From contig NZ_JAKCFC010000005.1 in assembly GCF_021916785.1 (NCBI RefSeq), forward strand, positions 1 to 64,000: a stretch of DNA of 64,000 bases, written 5' to 3'. Under the pieces are notes generated by a model. It had not been told where the DNA came from, did not search any database, and was given only the letters and a program-made list of their open reading frames with translations. Both the position numbers and the translations under genes were made by a program. The stretch comes from Mycolicibacterium lacusdiani. GTDB taxonomy: Bacteria; Actinomycetota; Actinomycetes; Mycobacteriales; Mycobacteriaceae. Shown here piece by piece: positions 45,940-54,899 of this stretch. How positions within the stretch are numbered: the stretch's first letter is position 1; every line of letters begins with the position of its first letter.

Positions 45940-48555
45940 GTGCAGTTGACGTGGCCGTTGACTTGTCGCTCGCAGGAGATGGGCGCTATTGAAGCCGCCA
46001 TCTCGACTTCGGATGTCTTTGGGGTCGTCGTTAGTGGTGCGGCGGGCGTGGGGAAGAGCACGATCGCCCGCGCGGCTTTGTCGGTAGCGGCGTCGCAGGG
46101 ATGCGAGGTCCGGTGGGCGGTGGGCACGTCGTCGGCGCGGTCGGTTCCACTGGGTGCCTTCAGCGCGTGGGCGGAGTCGGGCGTCACCGACTCTGTGCAG
46201 CTCCTTGGCGGGGTGATCGCGTCGCTGACCACTGCGGCCGCTGGCACCACTGTGGTTGTGGGTGTTGATGACGTGCATCTGCTCGATGACCTGTCGATAT
46301 TCGTCGTGCAGCAGATCGTGCACCGCGGCCTGGCCAAGCTCGTGCTCACCGTGCGCGACAGTGAGCCGGCGCCCCCAGCAGTACAGGAGATCTGGAAGGG
46401 CGGCCGGTTCGATCGGCTCGAGGTGCAGCCGCTGTCGCTCGAGGCGACGACCGCCCTGCTGTCGGCGACACTAGCCGGAGCGGTGGATCCGGACACCGCG
46501 CAACGGCTGTGGCAGCTGACTCTCGGCAACACTCTGTACCTACGCAACATCGTCGAGCAGGAGTTGGCCGATGGCCGGATCGCTCGCCATCTCGGCCTCT
46601 GGCGGTGGACCGGCGACCCGATCATGCCACCGGGCCTCGTCGAGTTGATCGAATCCCGCATAGGCGCCCTACCCATGCCGGTCGGCGAGGTGATCGACGC
46701 GGTAGCTGTGGGTGAGCCGATCGAGTTGGCCGCGTTGCAGCGAATCACCGATCCGGCGGCCGTCGAGGAAGCTGACAGCCGTGGCCTCATTACGGTCGAG
46801 CCCGCGGTTGGCGGGGCGCAGGTGCGGGTGGCGCATCCGCTCTACGGTGAGGTACGCCGCAGGCGGGCGCCGGCCACCCGGCTGCGGCGGTTGCGCGGAC
46901 TGGTCGCCGCCGAACTCGCGGCATCAAGGGATCACGACGACATGCGAGTCGTCGTGCGTCGCGCGACGTTGAGCCTGGACTCCGACCTCGCCCCGGAACC
47001 CGACCTGCTGGTCAGAGCTGCGAACGGGGCCGTCTGGCTGGCGGATCTCCCTCTCGCCGCCCGGATCGCCGAGGCGGCAATTCGTGCAGGAGCAGGGTTG
47101 GACTCCAGATTCATTCGCGCACATGCACTTTCTTGGGTGGGTCGTGGTGAAGAGGCTGAGGCGATTCTCGCCGAAATCGACACCGGCCAGCTGACCGTCG
47201 ACGACCGTGCCAGGCTCGCATTCTTGCGTGCCAGCAACATGCTCTGGGCGCTCGGCGATCCCTCGCGGGCAAAGGCGATCATCGATGACGCGTCACCCGT
47301 CACGACAGCTCGCGCCCGCAGTTATGTCGACGCCTTCCTCACGGTGTACTGGTTCGCAGTGGATCAACCGGATCTGGCGATGCAGGCGTCGCAGGGCCTC
47401 GCATTGGACGAGCTGCCCGAAGTCGTTGGCGCTGAGATGGCCAGCGCGCTCGCCGTCATATCAGGGGACGCAGGGCGCTCCACCGAGGCATTGGCGATCG
47501 CCGAAGCCGGATACACCGCGGCGACTCGCTCACTCGACGCACCGCACATGCGGTTCAACATCGCCGACGCGCACGTCAGTGCGCTGCTGTTGGCCGGAAG
47601 GATTGGGGAAGCCCTCAAAGCGGCTGAGCGCACGCGCCAGCAGGCGGCGGATCTACCCGGCGCGGCCCACTTGCTGGGACCTGCTGTCGCGGGCCGCGCC
47701 GCACTCGGTGCCGGCGACACGGAAACCGCGAGTGTGTCGTTGGAACAGACAGCCCTTGCGCTGTCCGCTGCCGGCTACGCCATCGGCTGGGGGTTCCGGT
47801 ATCGCGTCTCAAGCGTGACCGCGCTCGCGATACGCGGTTCATCCGCCGAGGCCGCCGCTGGACTGTCGGTGATCGACACGGTTCGGCGTCCGTTTCGATC
47901 ACTGGATTATGAGCGCAGCCTTGCCAGGGCATGGGTGGTTGCCTGCCAAGGTGCCGTCAGCGAGGCGATCGTCGTCTTGCTGTCGGCGGCCGAAAGAGCC
48001 GCCGGCAAAGGCAGATTCGCCGCCGAAGTGATGTGCCTGCAGACCGCAACTCAGTTCGGCGATCGGTCATGTGCACCTCGGCTGTGCGAACTCGAAGCGG
48101 TCGTCGAGGGACCGCGCGTCGGTCTCGCCGCTCGGTTCGCCGTGGCGATGCGAGACGGTGATGCCGACCAATTGGTTCTCGTTTCTGAGGATTACGAGGC
48201 TATGGGTGACCTCGTCGCGGCCGTCGATGCGGCCGCGCAGGCCGCACTGGTGCACCGCAGCAAGGGCCGGCGGGGATCGGCATTGAGCTGCTCGGCGCGC
48301 GCGTCGGCCATCGCCGAAGATTGGGCCATCAGCACCCCTGCGTTCCGTCACGCCGCCGAACCCTTGCCACTTACCGATCGCGAACTCGAAGTCGTGAACC
48401 TGATCCGCCATGGGTTGCACAACAACGAAATCGCCGCACGGTTGATGCTGTCCCCCCGCACCGTCGAGAGCTACGTCTACCGGGCCATGGCGAAGACCGG
48501 AACCAGGAGCCGCGAAGAACTCGCCGCTCTACTACCGCGCCAAAGCGACAGGTAG
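45940..48555 (+). CDS. LuxR-family regulator with AAA/STAND ATPase domain
   Basis: An 871-residue MalT-like regulator. The P-loop GAAGVGKST is at residues 33-41, a Walker B-like VVVGVDDVHLLD follows, and residues about 330-780 are helical repeats of the TPR type. The C-terminal GerE/LuxR HTH reads LTDRELEVVNLIRHGLHNNEIAARL and SPRTVESYVYRAM. Such proteins oligomerise on ligand and ATP binding to activate promoters. It precedes two exported-protein genes in the same direction and may control them. A leaderless GTG start is likely. Confidence 0.88.
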   Translation: MQLTWPLTCRSQEMGAIEAAISTSDVFGVVVSGAAGVGKSTIARAALSVAASQGCEVRWAVGTSSARSVPLGAFSAWAESGVTDSVQLLGGVIASLTTAAAGTTVVVGVDDVHLLDDLSIFVVQQIVHRGLAKLVLTVRDSEPAPPAVQEIWKGGRFDRLEVQPLSLEATTALLSATLAGAVDPDTAQRLWQLTLGNTLYLRNIVEQELADGRIARHLGLWRWTGDPIMPPGLVELIESRIGALPMPVGEVIDAVAVGEPIELAALQRITDPAAVEEADSRGLITVEPAVGGAQVRVAHPLYGEVRRRRAPATRLRRLRGLVAAELAASRDHDDMRVVVRRATLSLDSDLAPEPDLLVRAANGAVWLADLPLAARIAEAAIRAGAGLDSRFIRAHALSWVGRGEEAEAILAEIDTGQLTVDDRARLAFLRASNMLWALGDPSRAKAIIDDASPVTTARARSYVDAFLTVYWFAVDQPDLAMQASQGLALDELPEVVGAEMASALAVISGDAGRSTEALAIAEAGYTAATRSLDAPHMRFNIADAHVSALLLAGRIGEALKAAERTRQQAADLPGAAHLLGPAVAGRAALGAGDTETASVSLEQTALALSAAGYAIGWGFRYRVSSVTALAIRGSSAEAAAGLSVIDTVRRPFRSLDYERSLARAWVVACQGAVSEAIVVLLSAAERAAGKGRFAAEVMCLQTATQFGDRSCAPRLCELEAVVEGPRVGLAARFAVAMRDGDADQLVLVSEDYEAMGDLVAAVDAAAQAALVHRSKGRRGSALSCSARASAIAEDWAISTPAFRHAAEPLPLTDRELEVVNLIRHGLHNNEIAARLMLSPRTVESYVYRAMAKTGTRSREELAALLPRQSDR

Positions 48556-48696
48556 TACGACGCAGGGGCCTGCCCCGTCAGATTGCAGTGGTGCGCTACT
48601 GCGCTCGTGCGACTGAGCGCGAGCGACGATTCCAGGCGCGGAGCGTGACACCAAACTCATTTTCCGCGTTCCGCCATAGGCATCTTGAAAGGAACG

Positions 48697-49758
48697 ATGA
48701 TGGGATACGCAAGCACGACACTCGCACCTGGGCATTGCCCGTCGGTCCTCCACCCTGTCGCCAAGGGGGTCACGGTTGCCAGCGCTGGCATCCTCGCGTT
48801 GGGTCTCGTGACGGCACCGCCGGACGTTCGTCGCGCGGGGACTGAAGTCCGTCAGGTACAACTGGCGGCGTTGGCGGCGCCGTCCCCGCCCGTACTCTTG
48901 GGTGCGCTGGAGAAGTTCACGAGCGAGCAGGGGCACACCTTCGCACCCGTCGCGGGCTTGGTCTCCGCTGACGCCGAGGACATCATCACCGCGTTCGCGA
49001 GGGCTCGGTTCACATCGTCTCGGGTCTCACAACCGACCGGCTCGGTGCCGCAAGCGATCCGCGCAACCGCCGAATCGGTCCTCGCTCCGGCGATATCGAC
49101 CCCACAGGTCGTGGCGGCCGCAGTTGTCGAGAACGTGTACAAGACCATTGTCACTGCGCTGTTGATACCGTTCGCCTTCGCGTTCTTCGGCATCATCTTG
49201 GTGGTTTCGGCAATCCAGAACTACTTCTACAACGCAGGAAACGCAATTGCCGGCTCAGCGCTCGCCAGCGAGCCAGCGTTGAGTGATGTTGAGCCCGTCA
49301 CCCCGGTGGCAGGGGGACCGGTGGAAAACGGGCCGGGCGAGGCGGCGGTCTCTCCTGCGGTGACGCCCTCTGAACCCGCGACCGGCAATGAACAGACGTC
49401 GACCGACACAGTGGCCTCGGCGCATCAGGTGACGGGGACGCACCGGGCGACCGAAACACCCGACGCGGAGCGACAGTCTACGGGTCCGGTGGCCGCCGGT
49501 GTCCCCGAGCCGTTGTCCACCGAACCCGCGTCCGTGCCTGTGAACAAGACCGAACCGAGGACGGCCACCGGTGCCGTGGTGCGCGATTCGCTCGGCGTGG
49601 AGAACTCGCCGACCGATCGGCCGCATAGTGGCAACGGCGGCGATGCGACGAGCGAGCCCGCCGGTGGCGGCGATGGAGAGGCAGCGGCCGGCGACTCGTC
49701 AGACAGCAGGTCCTCGGGCGCGGACTCCTCGGGCGGGGACTCCGGCGACTCCCGATGA
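48697..49758 (+). CDS. exported/membrane protein with disordered tail, partner of the PE-PPE hydrolase
   Basis: A 353-residue protein. A hydrophobic stretch at about 24-42 may be a signal or anchor, and a second at about 150-175 (IVTALLIPFAFAFFGIILVVS) is a clear membrane helix. From about residue 190 the tail is rich in Thr, Ser, Glu, Gly and Pro. It shares the short strings QTSTDT and VRDS with the tail of the next protein. AAAGGA precedes ATG 48697. Similar PE-PPE-associated proteins occur in fast-growing mycobacteria; the function is unknown. Confidence 0.7.
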   Translation: MMGYASTTLAPGHCPSVLHPVAKGVTVASAGILALGLVTAPPDVRRAGTEVRQVQLAALAAPSPPVLLGALEKFTSEQGHTFAPVAGLVSADAEDIITAFARARFTSSRVSQPTGSVPQAIRATAESVLAPAISTPQVVAAAVVENVYKTIVTALLIPFAFAFFGIILVVSAIQNYFYNAGNAIAGSALASEPALSDVEPVTPVAGGPVENGPGEAAVSPAVTPSEPATGNEQTSTDTVASAHQVTGTHRATETPDAERQSTGPVAAGVPEPLSTEPASVPVNKTEPRTATGAVVRDSLGVENSPTDRPHSGNGGDATSEPAGGGDGEAAAGDSSDSRSSGADSSGGDSGDSR

Positions 49759-49882
49759 GGTTGAAATGCAGTGTCGCGCCACTGCGCGCGTCGAACGGTA
49801 CGGGGGCGACGATTCGGATCGCGGAACCCGACCGAACCACCGGTAGCGATCGTTCCGCCACGACAGGCATGGAGGAATGACA

Positions 49883-51568
49883 ATGGTCAACGCAACGCAC
49901 ATCGGTCGCGTCGGGGCGCTCGCGGTCGCGCTGGGAGTAGGGAAAGTTCGGCGCGCCTCGACTCGGATGACGGTGTCGATTGGCGTCGCGGCACTGGTGG
50001 TGACGGCCGCGTCGGCGCCGGTATCAACGCAGTCGCAGGCGGTCGAACTGTCAGCCGATTCGACCGCGCTGATCGTGTGCGGGACGACTTGCCCGACGCC
50101 CGACGCCATCTGGGTCGAGCGCATCATGAACCAGTTCATCGCACCCACCCATCCGGGCCAGACCACCACGCCGGTCGCGGTGACCACACCACAGGAGTAC
50201 TGGCCCATCACCGGTCTATTTCGCCTCGTCGGATTCGCGGTCGGTGATCCCACCATCTGGGGGCCGGGTGGTCCGGGGTGGCCGGATGAGCCGTGGTGGA
50301 AACTCACCGGGCTGTTCGATCTCACGATCGATCGGTCGATCCGGGCCGGGGTCGCCGATCTCGAACAAGCCATGGCCCAGCATGGCAACGACCATCTGGT
50401 GATCTACGGACTCTCCCAGGGCGCTACCGTGGCGAACACCGAGAAGCGCAAGCTGGCCGAGCAGTATCCGGCGGGGACCCCAGCACCCGATATCGACTTC
50501 GTGTTGCAGGGTGACCCGAATCATCCCAACGGCGGCCTAAGTTCGCGGTTCCCGGGCCTTTACATTCCAATCCTCGACCTCAGTTTCGACGGGCCCGCGC
50601 CAACCGGCACCCAATTCGACACCATCGAAATCAACCGCCAGTACGACGGGGCGTCCGACTTTCCCCTGTATCCGCTCAACGTGGTCGCGTCCCTCAACGC
50701 ACTGCTGGGTTTCGTGTACCTGCACACGCACCCGTTCGACGTCAGCCTGCCTGCCGATCCGACGACGTCGCAGGCGTACCAGGGCACCCATGGCGACACC
50801 CGCTATTACTTCTTTGAGACCGAGAACCTGCCGTTGTTTGCACCACTGCGCAGTCTTGGGGTGCCCGAGGCGTTGATCGATGTTGTCGAGCCGTTCTTCC
50901 GGGTGCTGGTTGAACTGGGGTACGACCGCAGCATCCCGCCGTGGGAACCCACCCCGGCACGGCTGATACCGACCCTCAATCCCGTGACTGTGACGAGCGA
51001 TCTCGTCGCGGCGATCGGTGAGGGCATCAACAACGCCGCGACCCTCATCAGCTCGCCGCCTCCGAGGATTCCTGCGCCGGTCGCACTTGGGGCGGCGACC
51101 AGAGACACGGCCGACGCCGACACCTCCGACCGGGTGACGTCGACAGACCCGTTGACCCAAACCGAACAGGTCCCATCGAGGGAATCTGTGGTCGACACGG
51201 GCCAGACATCGACGGACACCGAGACTTCGACATCAACGCCATCAACGCCATCGACGACATCGGTGACCGAAACCGACCTGCCAACGTCACCGCCACCAGA
51301 CGCCGATGCTGAGGCATCCGAGGGTGCGGCGTCTAACGCATCGACGTCCAAACCGGCGAGGCCGCTGGTGCGCGATTCACGCCGGGCGGACCCGCTCTCC
51401 GCCCGGTCCAAGCCCGGCGAAGACGACCAATCGACCACCCGGATCGCCACTGCGGGCGACGAGGCCGCGACCGGTGAATTCTCCAAGGCCACTGAATCGT
51501 CATCAGCCAAATCGTCGTCAGCCAGCAGCCCCTTGAGCGGTGGCTCGTCGGACGGCGACCGTTCCTAG
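49883..51568 (+). CDS. exported PE-PPE-domain alpha/beta-hydrolase
   Basis: A 561-residue protein with a hydrophobic N-terminal export segment (about 30-46) and a PE-PPE hydrolase domain at about 60-330. The nucleophile is Ser178 in YGLSQG, and conserved blocks include GDPNHPNGG and TRYYFFETENLPLFAPLR. It has no PE or PPE helical domain, so export is probably by Sec and not ESX. Residues from about 400 are a Ser/Thr/Pro-rich disordered tail. Family members are esterases or lipid-acting enzymes of the envelope. GGAGG with a seven-nucleotide spacer fixes ATG 49883. Confidence 0.85.
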   Translation: MVNATHIGRVGALAVALGVGKVRRASTRMTVSIGVAALVVTAASAPVSTQSQAVELSADSTALIVCGTTCPTPDAIWVERIMNQFIAPTHPGQTTTPVAVTTPQEYWPITGLFRLVGFAVGDPTIWGPGGPGWPDEPWWKLTGLFDLTIDRSIRAGVADLEQAMAQHGNDHLVIYGLSQGATVANTEKRKLAEQYPAGTPAPDIDFVLQGDPNHPNGGLSSRFPGLYIPILDLSFDGPAPTGTQFDTIEINRQYDGASDFPLYPLNVVASLNALLGFVYLHTHPFDVSLPADPTTSQAYQGTHGDTRYYFFETENLPLFAPLRSLGVPEALIDVVEPFFRVLVELGYDRSIPPWEPTPARLIPTLNPVTVTSDLVAAIGEGINNAATLISSPPPRIPAPVALGAATRDTADADTSDRVTSTDPLTQTEQVPSRESVVDTGQTSTDTETSTSTPSTPSTTSVTETDLPTSPPPDADAEASEGAASNASTSKPARPLVRDSRRADPLSARSKPGEDDQSTTRIATAGDEAATGEFSKATESSSAKSSSASSPLSGGSSDGDRS

Positions 51569-54500
51569 TGGCTCTCGCCAGACTGCAGGGCGTCGACCAT
51601 CGCCTCGGCCCAGGCGATGTGTCCCTCGAAGCCAAGCGATTTCGCCATCGCGCGATAGCGACTCAGCAAGCCCCGGTAGGCGTCGTCGTCGGCGAGGGCC
51701 CCGGCCAGCAGCGCGCGCAGCCGCAGCAGCGTGATATCGAGCATCGCAGAATCTTGATCGGCCCGGAGGTTCGCCACCCATTCGATCGCTTCTTGGGCTT
51801 CGGCCAGATCGCCCTGGGCGCCGCGCTCCAGGAGCGTCTCCACCAGAACCCCGGAACTCCAAACGCCATAGCAGGGGTATCCCTCGCGCAGCTCACCGAC
51901 GGCTTGGCGTATCACTGGTATGGCAGCATCGCGGTCACCGCTCCTCGCCGTTTCGCGGGCGGCCCACACGTCGGTCACCGGGATGAGGAAGAGGACGCTC
52001 CTGCGCAGCCATACGTCGCGGGTCTGCATCATGAGTTCGAGCCCACGGTCACGAGCGGCCGCAGCGTCCTGGTTGAGCAGCCAGACGGCCAACGTGTACC
52101 CGGCCAGTCCCAGCGCGCGATCGTTGCTCGCTCCCCGGGCGGTCTGAAGCGCCTCTTCACTGGCGCCCAGGAGGGAGAGATCAGCGCGGAGCGCTCCGTA
52201 CTGCATCGCGATACCGTAGGCCCACGCGATGACACTGGAATATGTCTCCGCGTTGCTGCCACGAGCCATCGCGACAGCGTCATGGAGGTCTCTACGCCAC
52301 CCGGGATAGCCCAGGCACCACCGAGCGGTGCCGCGCCATGCCAACGCGATGGCCAGCGGTGATCCCACGCCGTAGCCGGCGCCCTTGACAGGGTCACCGT
52401 CCGCCAGGTCGACGATCGACTGCGACCAGCGCACGACTTCGCCGAAGTCGAGGACACCGTGCCAGCTGCAGAAGGCGACGGCAGCCAACCCCATCGTCGG
52501 GGTGGGATCCTCAATCGACTCGAGCAGCACCACCTGTTGGGATGACAGTCGCGCGGCCTCACGCGCTCGCCCGAAATACAACGCCTCGGTGGCGATCGCG
52601 CTCATGCCGATGGCCAGCGAGACCTTGTCGCCGGCCGCGTTGCACAACTCTCGCAATTGCGCGAAGCGGGCCCGGCTCTCTCGGATCTCTCTGGCCTGAA
52701 TGTCGGTGGCGCACAGCATGGTGCGCGGGGCGATGCGCATCGACAGTTGGTCGGATCCTTCGCCCGGTAGCCCATCGGCGATGTCGCTTGCCCGCACCCA
52801 ACTGAGCCGGGCGGCGGCGAGATCGCGATTAGTCAGCCACGCGCCGGCTTGCATGTGCCAGCCATACGACGCGTAGTGATCGCCGGCGGCCTGCAGATGT
52901 TCGGCGATCATCGCTGCGTTCTCTTCGATCGAGTCCGGCGCTTGCTCTTGAATCGCTGAGGCCAGGCGCCGGTGGGCCTCGGCGCAATCGGACTTCAGCT
53001 GCGATTCGTACGCCACCGCGCGAATCAACGGGTGTCGGAACGCGTACTCGGCGCTCGGGGTGAACCGCACCTGATCGATCAGCTGCGCGCCGAGCAACTC
53101 GTCGAACGTCGCGTCCATGCCCAATGCGAACAACAGGTCCGCGCTGAAGCGGTTCCCAATCACAGACGCGGCATTCAGCGTCCGCCTCGCCGGGCCGCTG
53201 AGCCGATCGACGCGTGCCGCGATGGTGGCCTGCACCGTGGCAGGCACGTTCACCTCGGCGACATCCACCCCGCAGACATAGTCACCAATCTCGCCGGTGA
53301 GCACTCCGCGCTGCACCAACTCGCGCACCATCTCCTCGATGAAGAACGGGTTGCCTGCGGCACGCTCGGCGATGACCCGCGCCAGCTCGCCGACCGATGG
53401 ACTCGGCCCCAGCAGCTCATCCAGCAGCGCGGTGCTATCCGAGTCGTCCAATGGGGCAAGCGTTATCGCTTGGGCGCCACTCATCTGCAGCAGCGCGCCC
53501 TCATACTCGGGTCGGGAAGTGATCAGCACCATCGACGCCGTACGCGGGATCACTGCCAGAAAGTCGGCCAACATCGACTCGCTGACCGCATCGATCCAAT
53601 GCACATCCTCGATGATGAACAGCGCCGGCCTGTTTCGGGTCAGCGCCCTCGTGTTGACCAGTTCAGTCAACCGGCGCCGCCGCCTTTCAGGGTCTATTTG
53701 AGGCGGAGGCACTTTCGGGTCGGCGATGCTCAACAGGTCATCGAGCAGTAGTAGGTCTCGTGGATCGGCATTCGGATATTGCTGACGCACTTTCGCGCGT
53801 GCGGTCTGGTCGTCGAGGTCCCTCACGTCGGTGGTCGCCCGCAGCAGCCTAGTGACAGTGTGGAATGGGATGTCCCGCGTATGCGACTCGCAGAACTCCC
53901 ACACCACCTCCACCCCGCGACCGGCGGCCAAGGCCGCGGACTCCCTTGCCAACCGGCTCTTACCGATTCCGACCGGCCCCACCACATTCACCACGCCGCC
54001 CCGGCGGGCCATCGTGCGTTCCAACATCGTGTCGAGCACTGCCATCTCCGAACGTCGACCAACCAGGCTGGCCTCCGAGCGCCCGGCCAGGGGGTCTCGG
54101 GGCTTGATGCCGGTCAGTCGCCGGGCGCGCACCCGTTCGTCGGCGCCCTTGACGTCCACCCACTCCGGTTCACCGAGCACTACCGTGTGCTCGACCAACC
54201 GTGTCGTCGACTCCGAGAGCATGACGCCGCCTGGGGGAGCCGCCGATTCCATCCGCTGCGCGAACCCGACCGGCTGGCCGGTCGCGGCGTAGCCCAGTGT
54301 CCCCGAGCCGATCTCGCCGGCGATGACCCGGCCCGAATTTAGGCCCACCCGCAGCCGCAAAGCCACACCATCACGGCGGTGCACGTCGGCGGCCAACTGT
54401 TCGGCCTCCTGCTGGATGTCCAGCGCGGCCAGACAAGCGCGGAAAGCGTGATCCTCCAGTGCAACTGGGGCGCCAAACAGTGCCATCACCCCGTCGCCGT

Positions 54501-54786
54501 TGTATTCGACGGTGCCGCCGTAGCGGCGTACCACTGTCGCTAACCGCTCCACGAGCGCGTTCATGATCTCGCGCAACCGCTCGATGTCGAGGCTGGCCGC
54601 GAGGTCCATCGAGCGCACCACATCGGCGAACAGCACCGTCACCTGCTTGTACTCGGCTGCTTCACCCGGCTTCGGAATCGCGGTACCGCACTGCCCACAG
54701 AACTTGGCTTTCTGCCACAGGCTGGTGCCGCATGATCCGCATGCCAGTCCCGTTGTCATCCAAATACCGCCGATCTCGGGGGGCAT
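51565..54786 (-). CDS. class III nucleotide cyclase fused to AAA/STAND ATPase and TPR-like repeats
   Basis: A 1073-residue regulator. An N-terminal zinc ribbon (Cys16, Cys19, Cys30, Cys33) is followed by a class III cyclase domain at about 48-225 with metal-binding Asp55 (LFADVV) and Asp98 (NGDGVM). The ATPase domain has P-loop GPVGIGKS (270-277) and Walker B LFIIEDVHW, and the rest is helical repeats. No DNA-binding domain is seen. The Lys that normally selects adenine is not evident near residues 94-96, so activity and base preference are open. An in-frame ATG at 54759 is the other start. It converges on the PE-PPE gene with a 4-bp overlap. Confidence 0.87.
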   Translation of the reverse strand: MPPEIGGIWMTTGLACGSCGTSLWQKAKFCGQCGTAIPKPGEAAEYKQVTVLFADVVRSMDLAASLDIERLREIMNALVERLATVVRRYGGTVEYNGDGVMALFGAPVALEDHAFRACLAALDIQQEAEQLAADVHRRDGVALRLRVGLNSGRVIAGEIGSGTLGYAATGQPVGFAQRMESAAPPGGVMLSESTTRLVEHTVVLGEPEWVDVKGADERVRARRLTGIKPRDPLAGRSEASLVGRRSEMAVLDTMLERTMARRGGVVNVVGPVGIGKSRLARESAALAAGRGVEVVWEFCESHTRDIPFHTVTRLLRATTDVRDLDDQTARAKVRQQYPNADPRDLLLLDDLLSIADPKVPPPQIDPERRRRRLTELVNTRALTRNRPALFIIEDVHWIDAVSESMLADFLAVIPRTASMVLITSRPEYEGALLQMSGAQAITLAPLDDSDSTALLDELLGPSPSVGELARVIAERAAGNPFFIEEMVRELVQRGVLTGEIGDYVCGVDVAEVNVPATVQATIAARVDRLSGPARRTLNAASVIGNRFSADLLFALGMDATFDELLGAQLIDQVRFTPSAEYAFRHPLIRAVAYESQLKSDCAEAHRRLASAIQEQAPDSIEENAAMIAEHLQAAGDHYASYGWHMQAGAWLTNRDLAAARLSWVRASDIADGLPGEGSDQLSMRIAPRTMLCATDIQAREIRESRARFAQLRELCNAAGDKVSLAIGMSAIATEALYFGRAREAARLSSQQVVLLESIEDPTPTMGLAAVAFCSWHGVLDFGEVVRWSQSIVDLADGDPVKGAGYGVGSPLAIALAWRGTARWCLGYPGWRRDLHDAVAMARGSNAETYSSVIAWAYGIAMQYGALRADLSLLGASEEALQTARGASNDRALGLAGYTLAVWLLNQDAAAARDRGLELMMQTRDVWLRRSVLFLIPVTDVWAARETARSGDRDAAIPVIRQAVGELREGYPCYGVWSSGVLVETLLERGAQGDLAEAQEAIEWVANLRADQDSAMLDITLLRLRALLAGALADDDAYRGLLSRYRAMAKSLGFEGHIAWAEAMVDALQSGESH

Positions 54787-54899
54787 CCACCTCGATTGGC
54801 CAAGAGTAGGACGTTCAACAGCAGCTGGCGGGGTTATCGACCCGCATGCAAACGGCTCAGCGCTGACCCCAATTGGCGGTGGCGGGGGAGACGGGGCAC

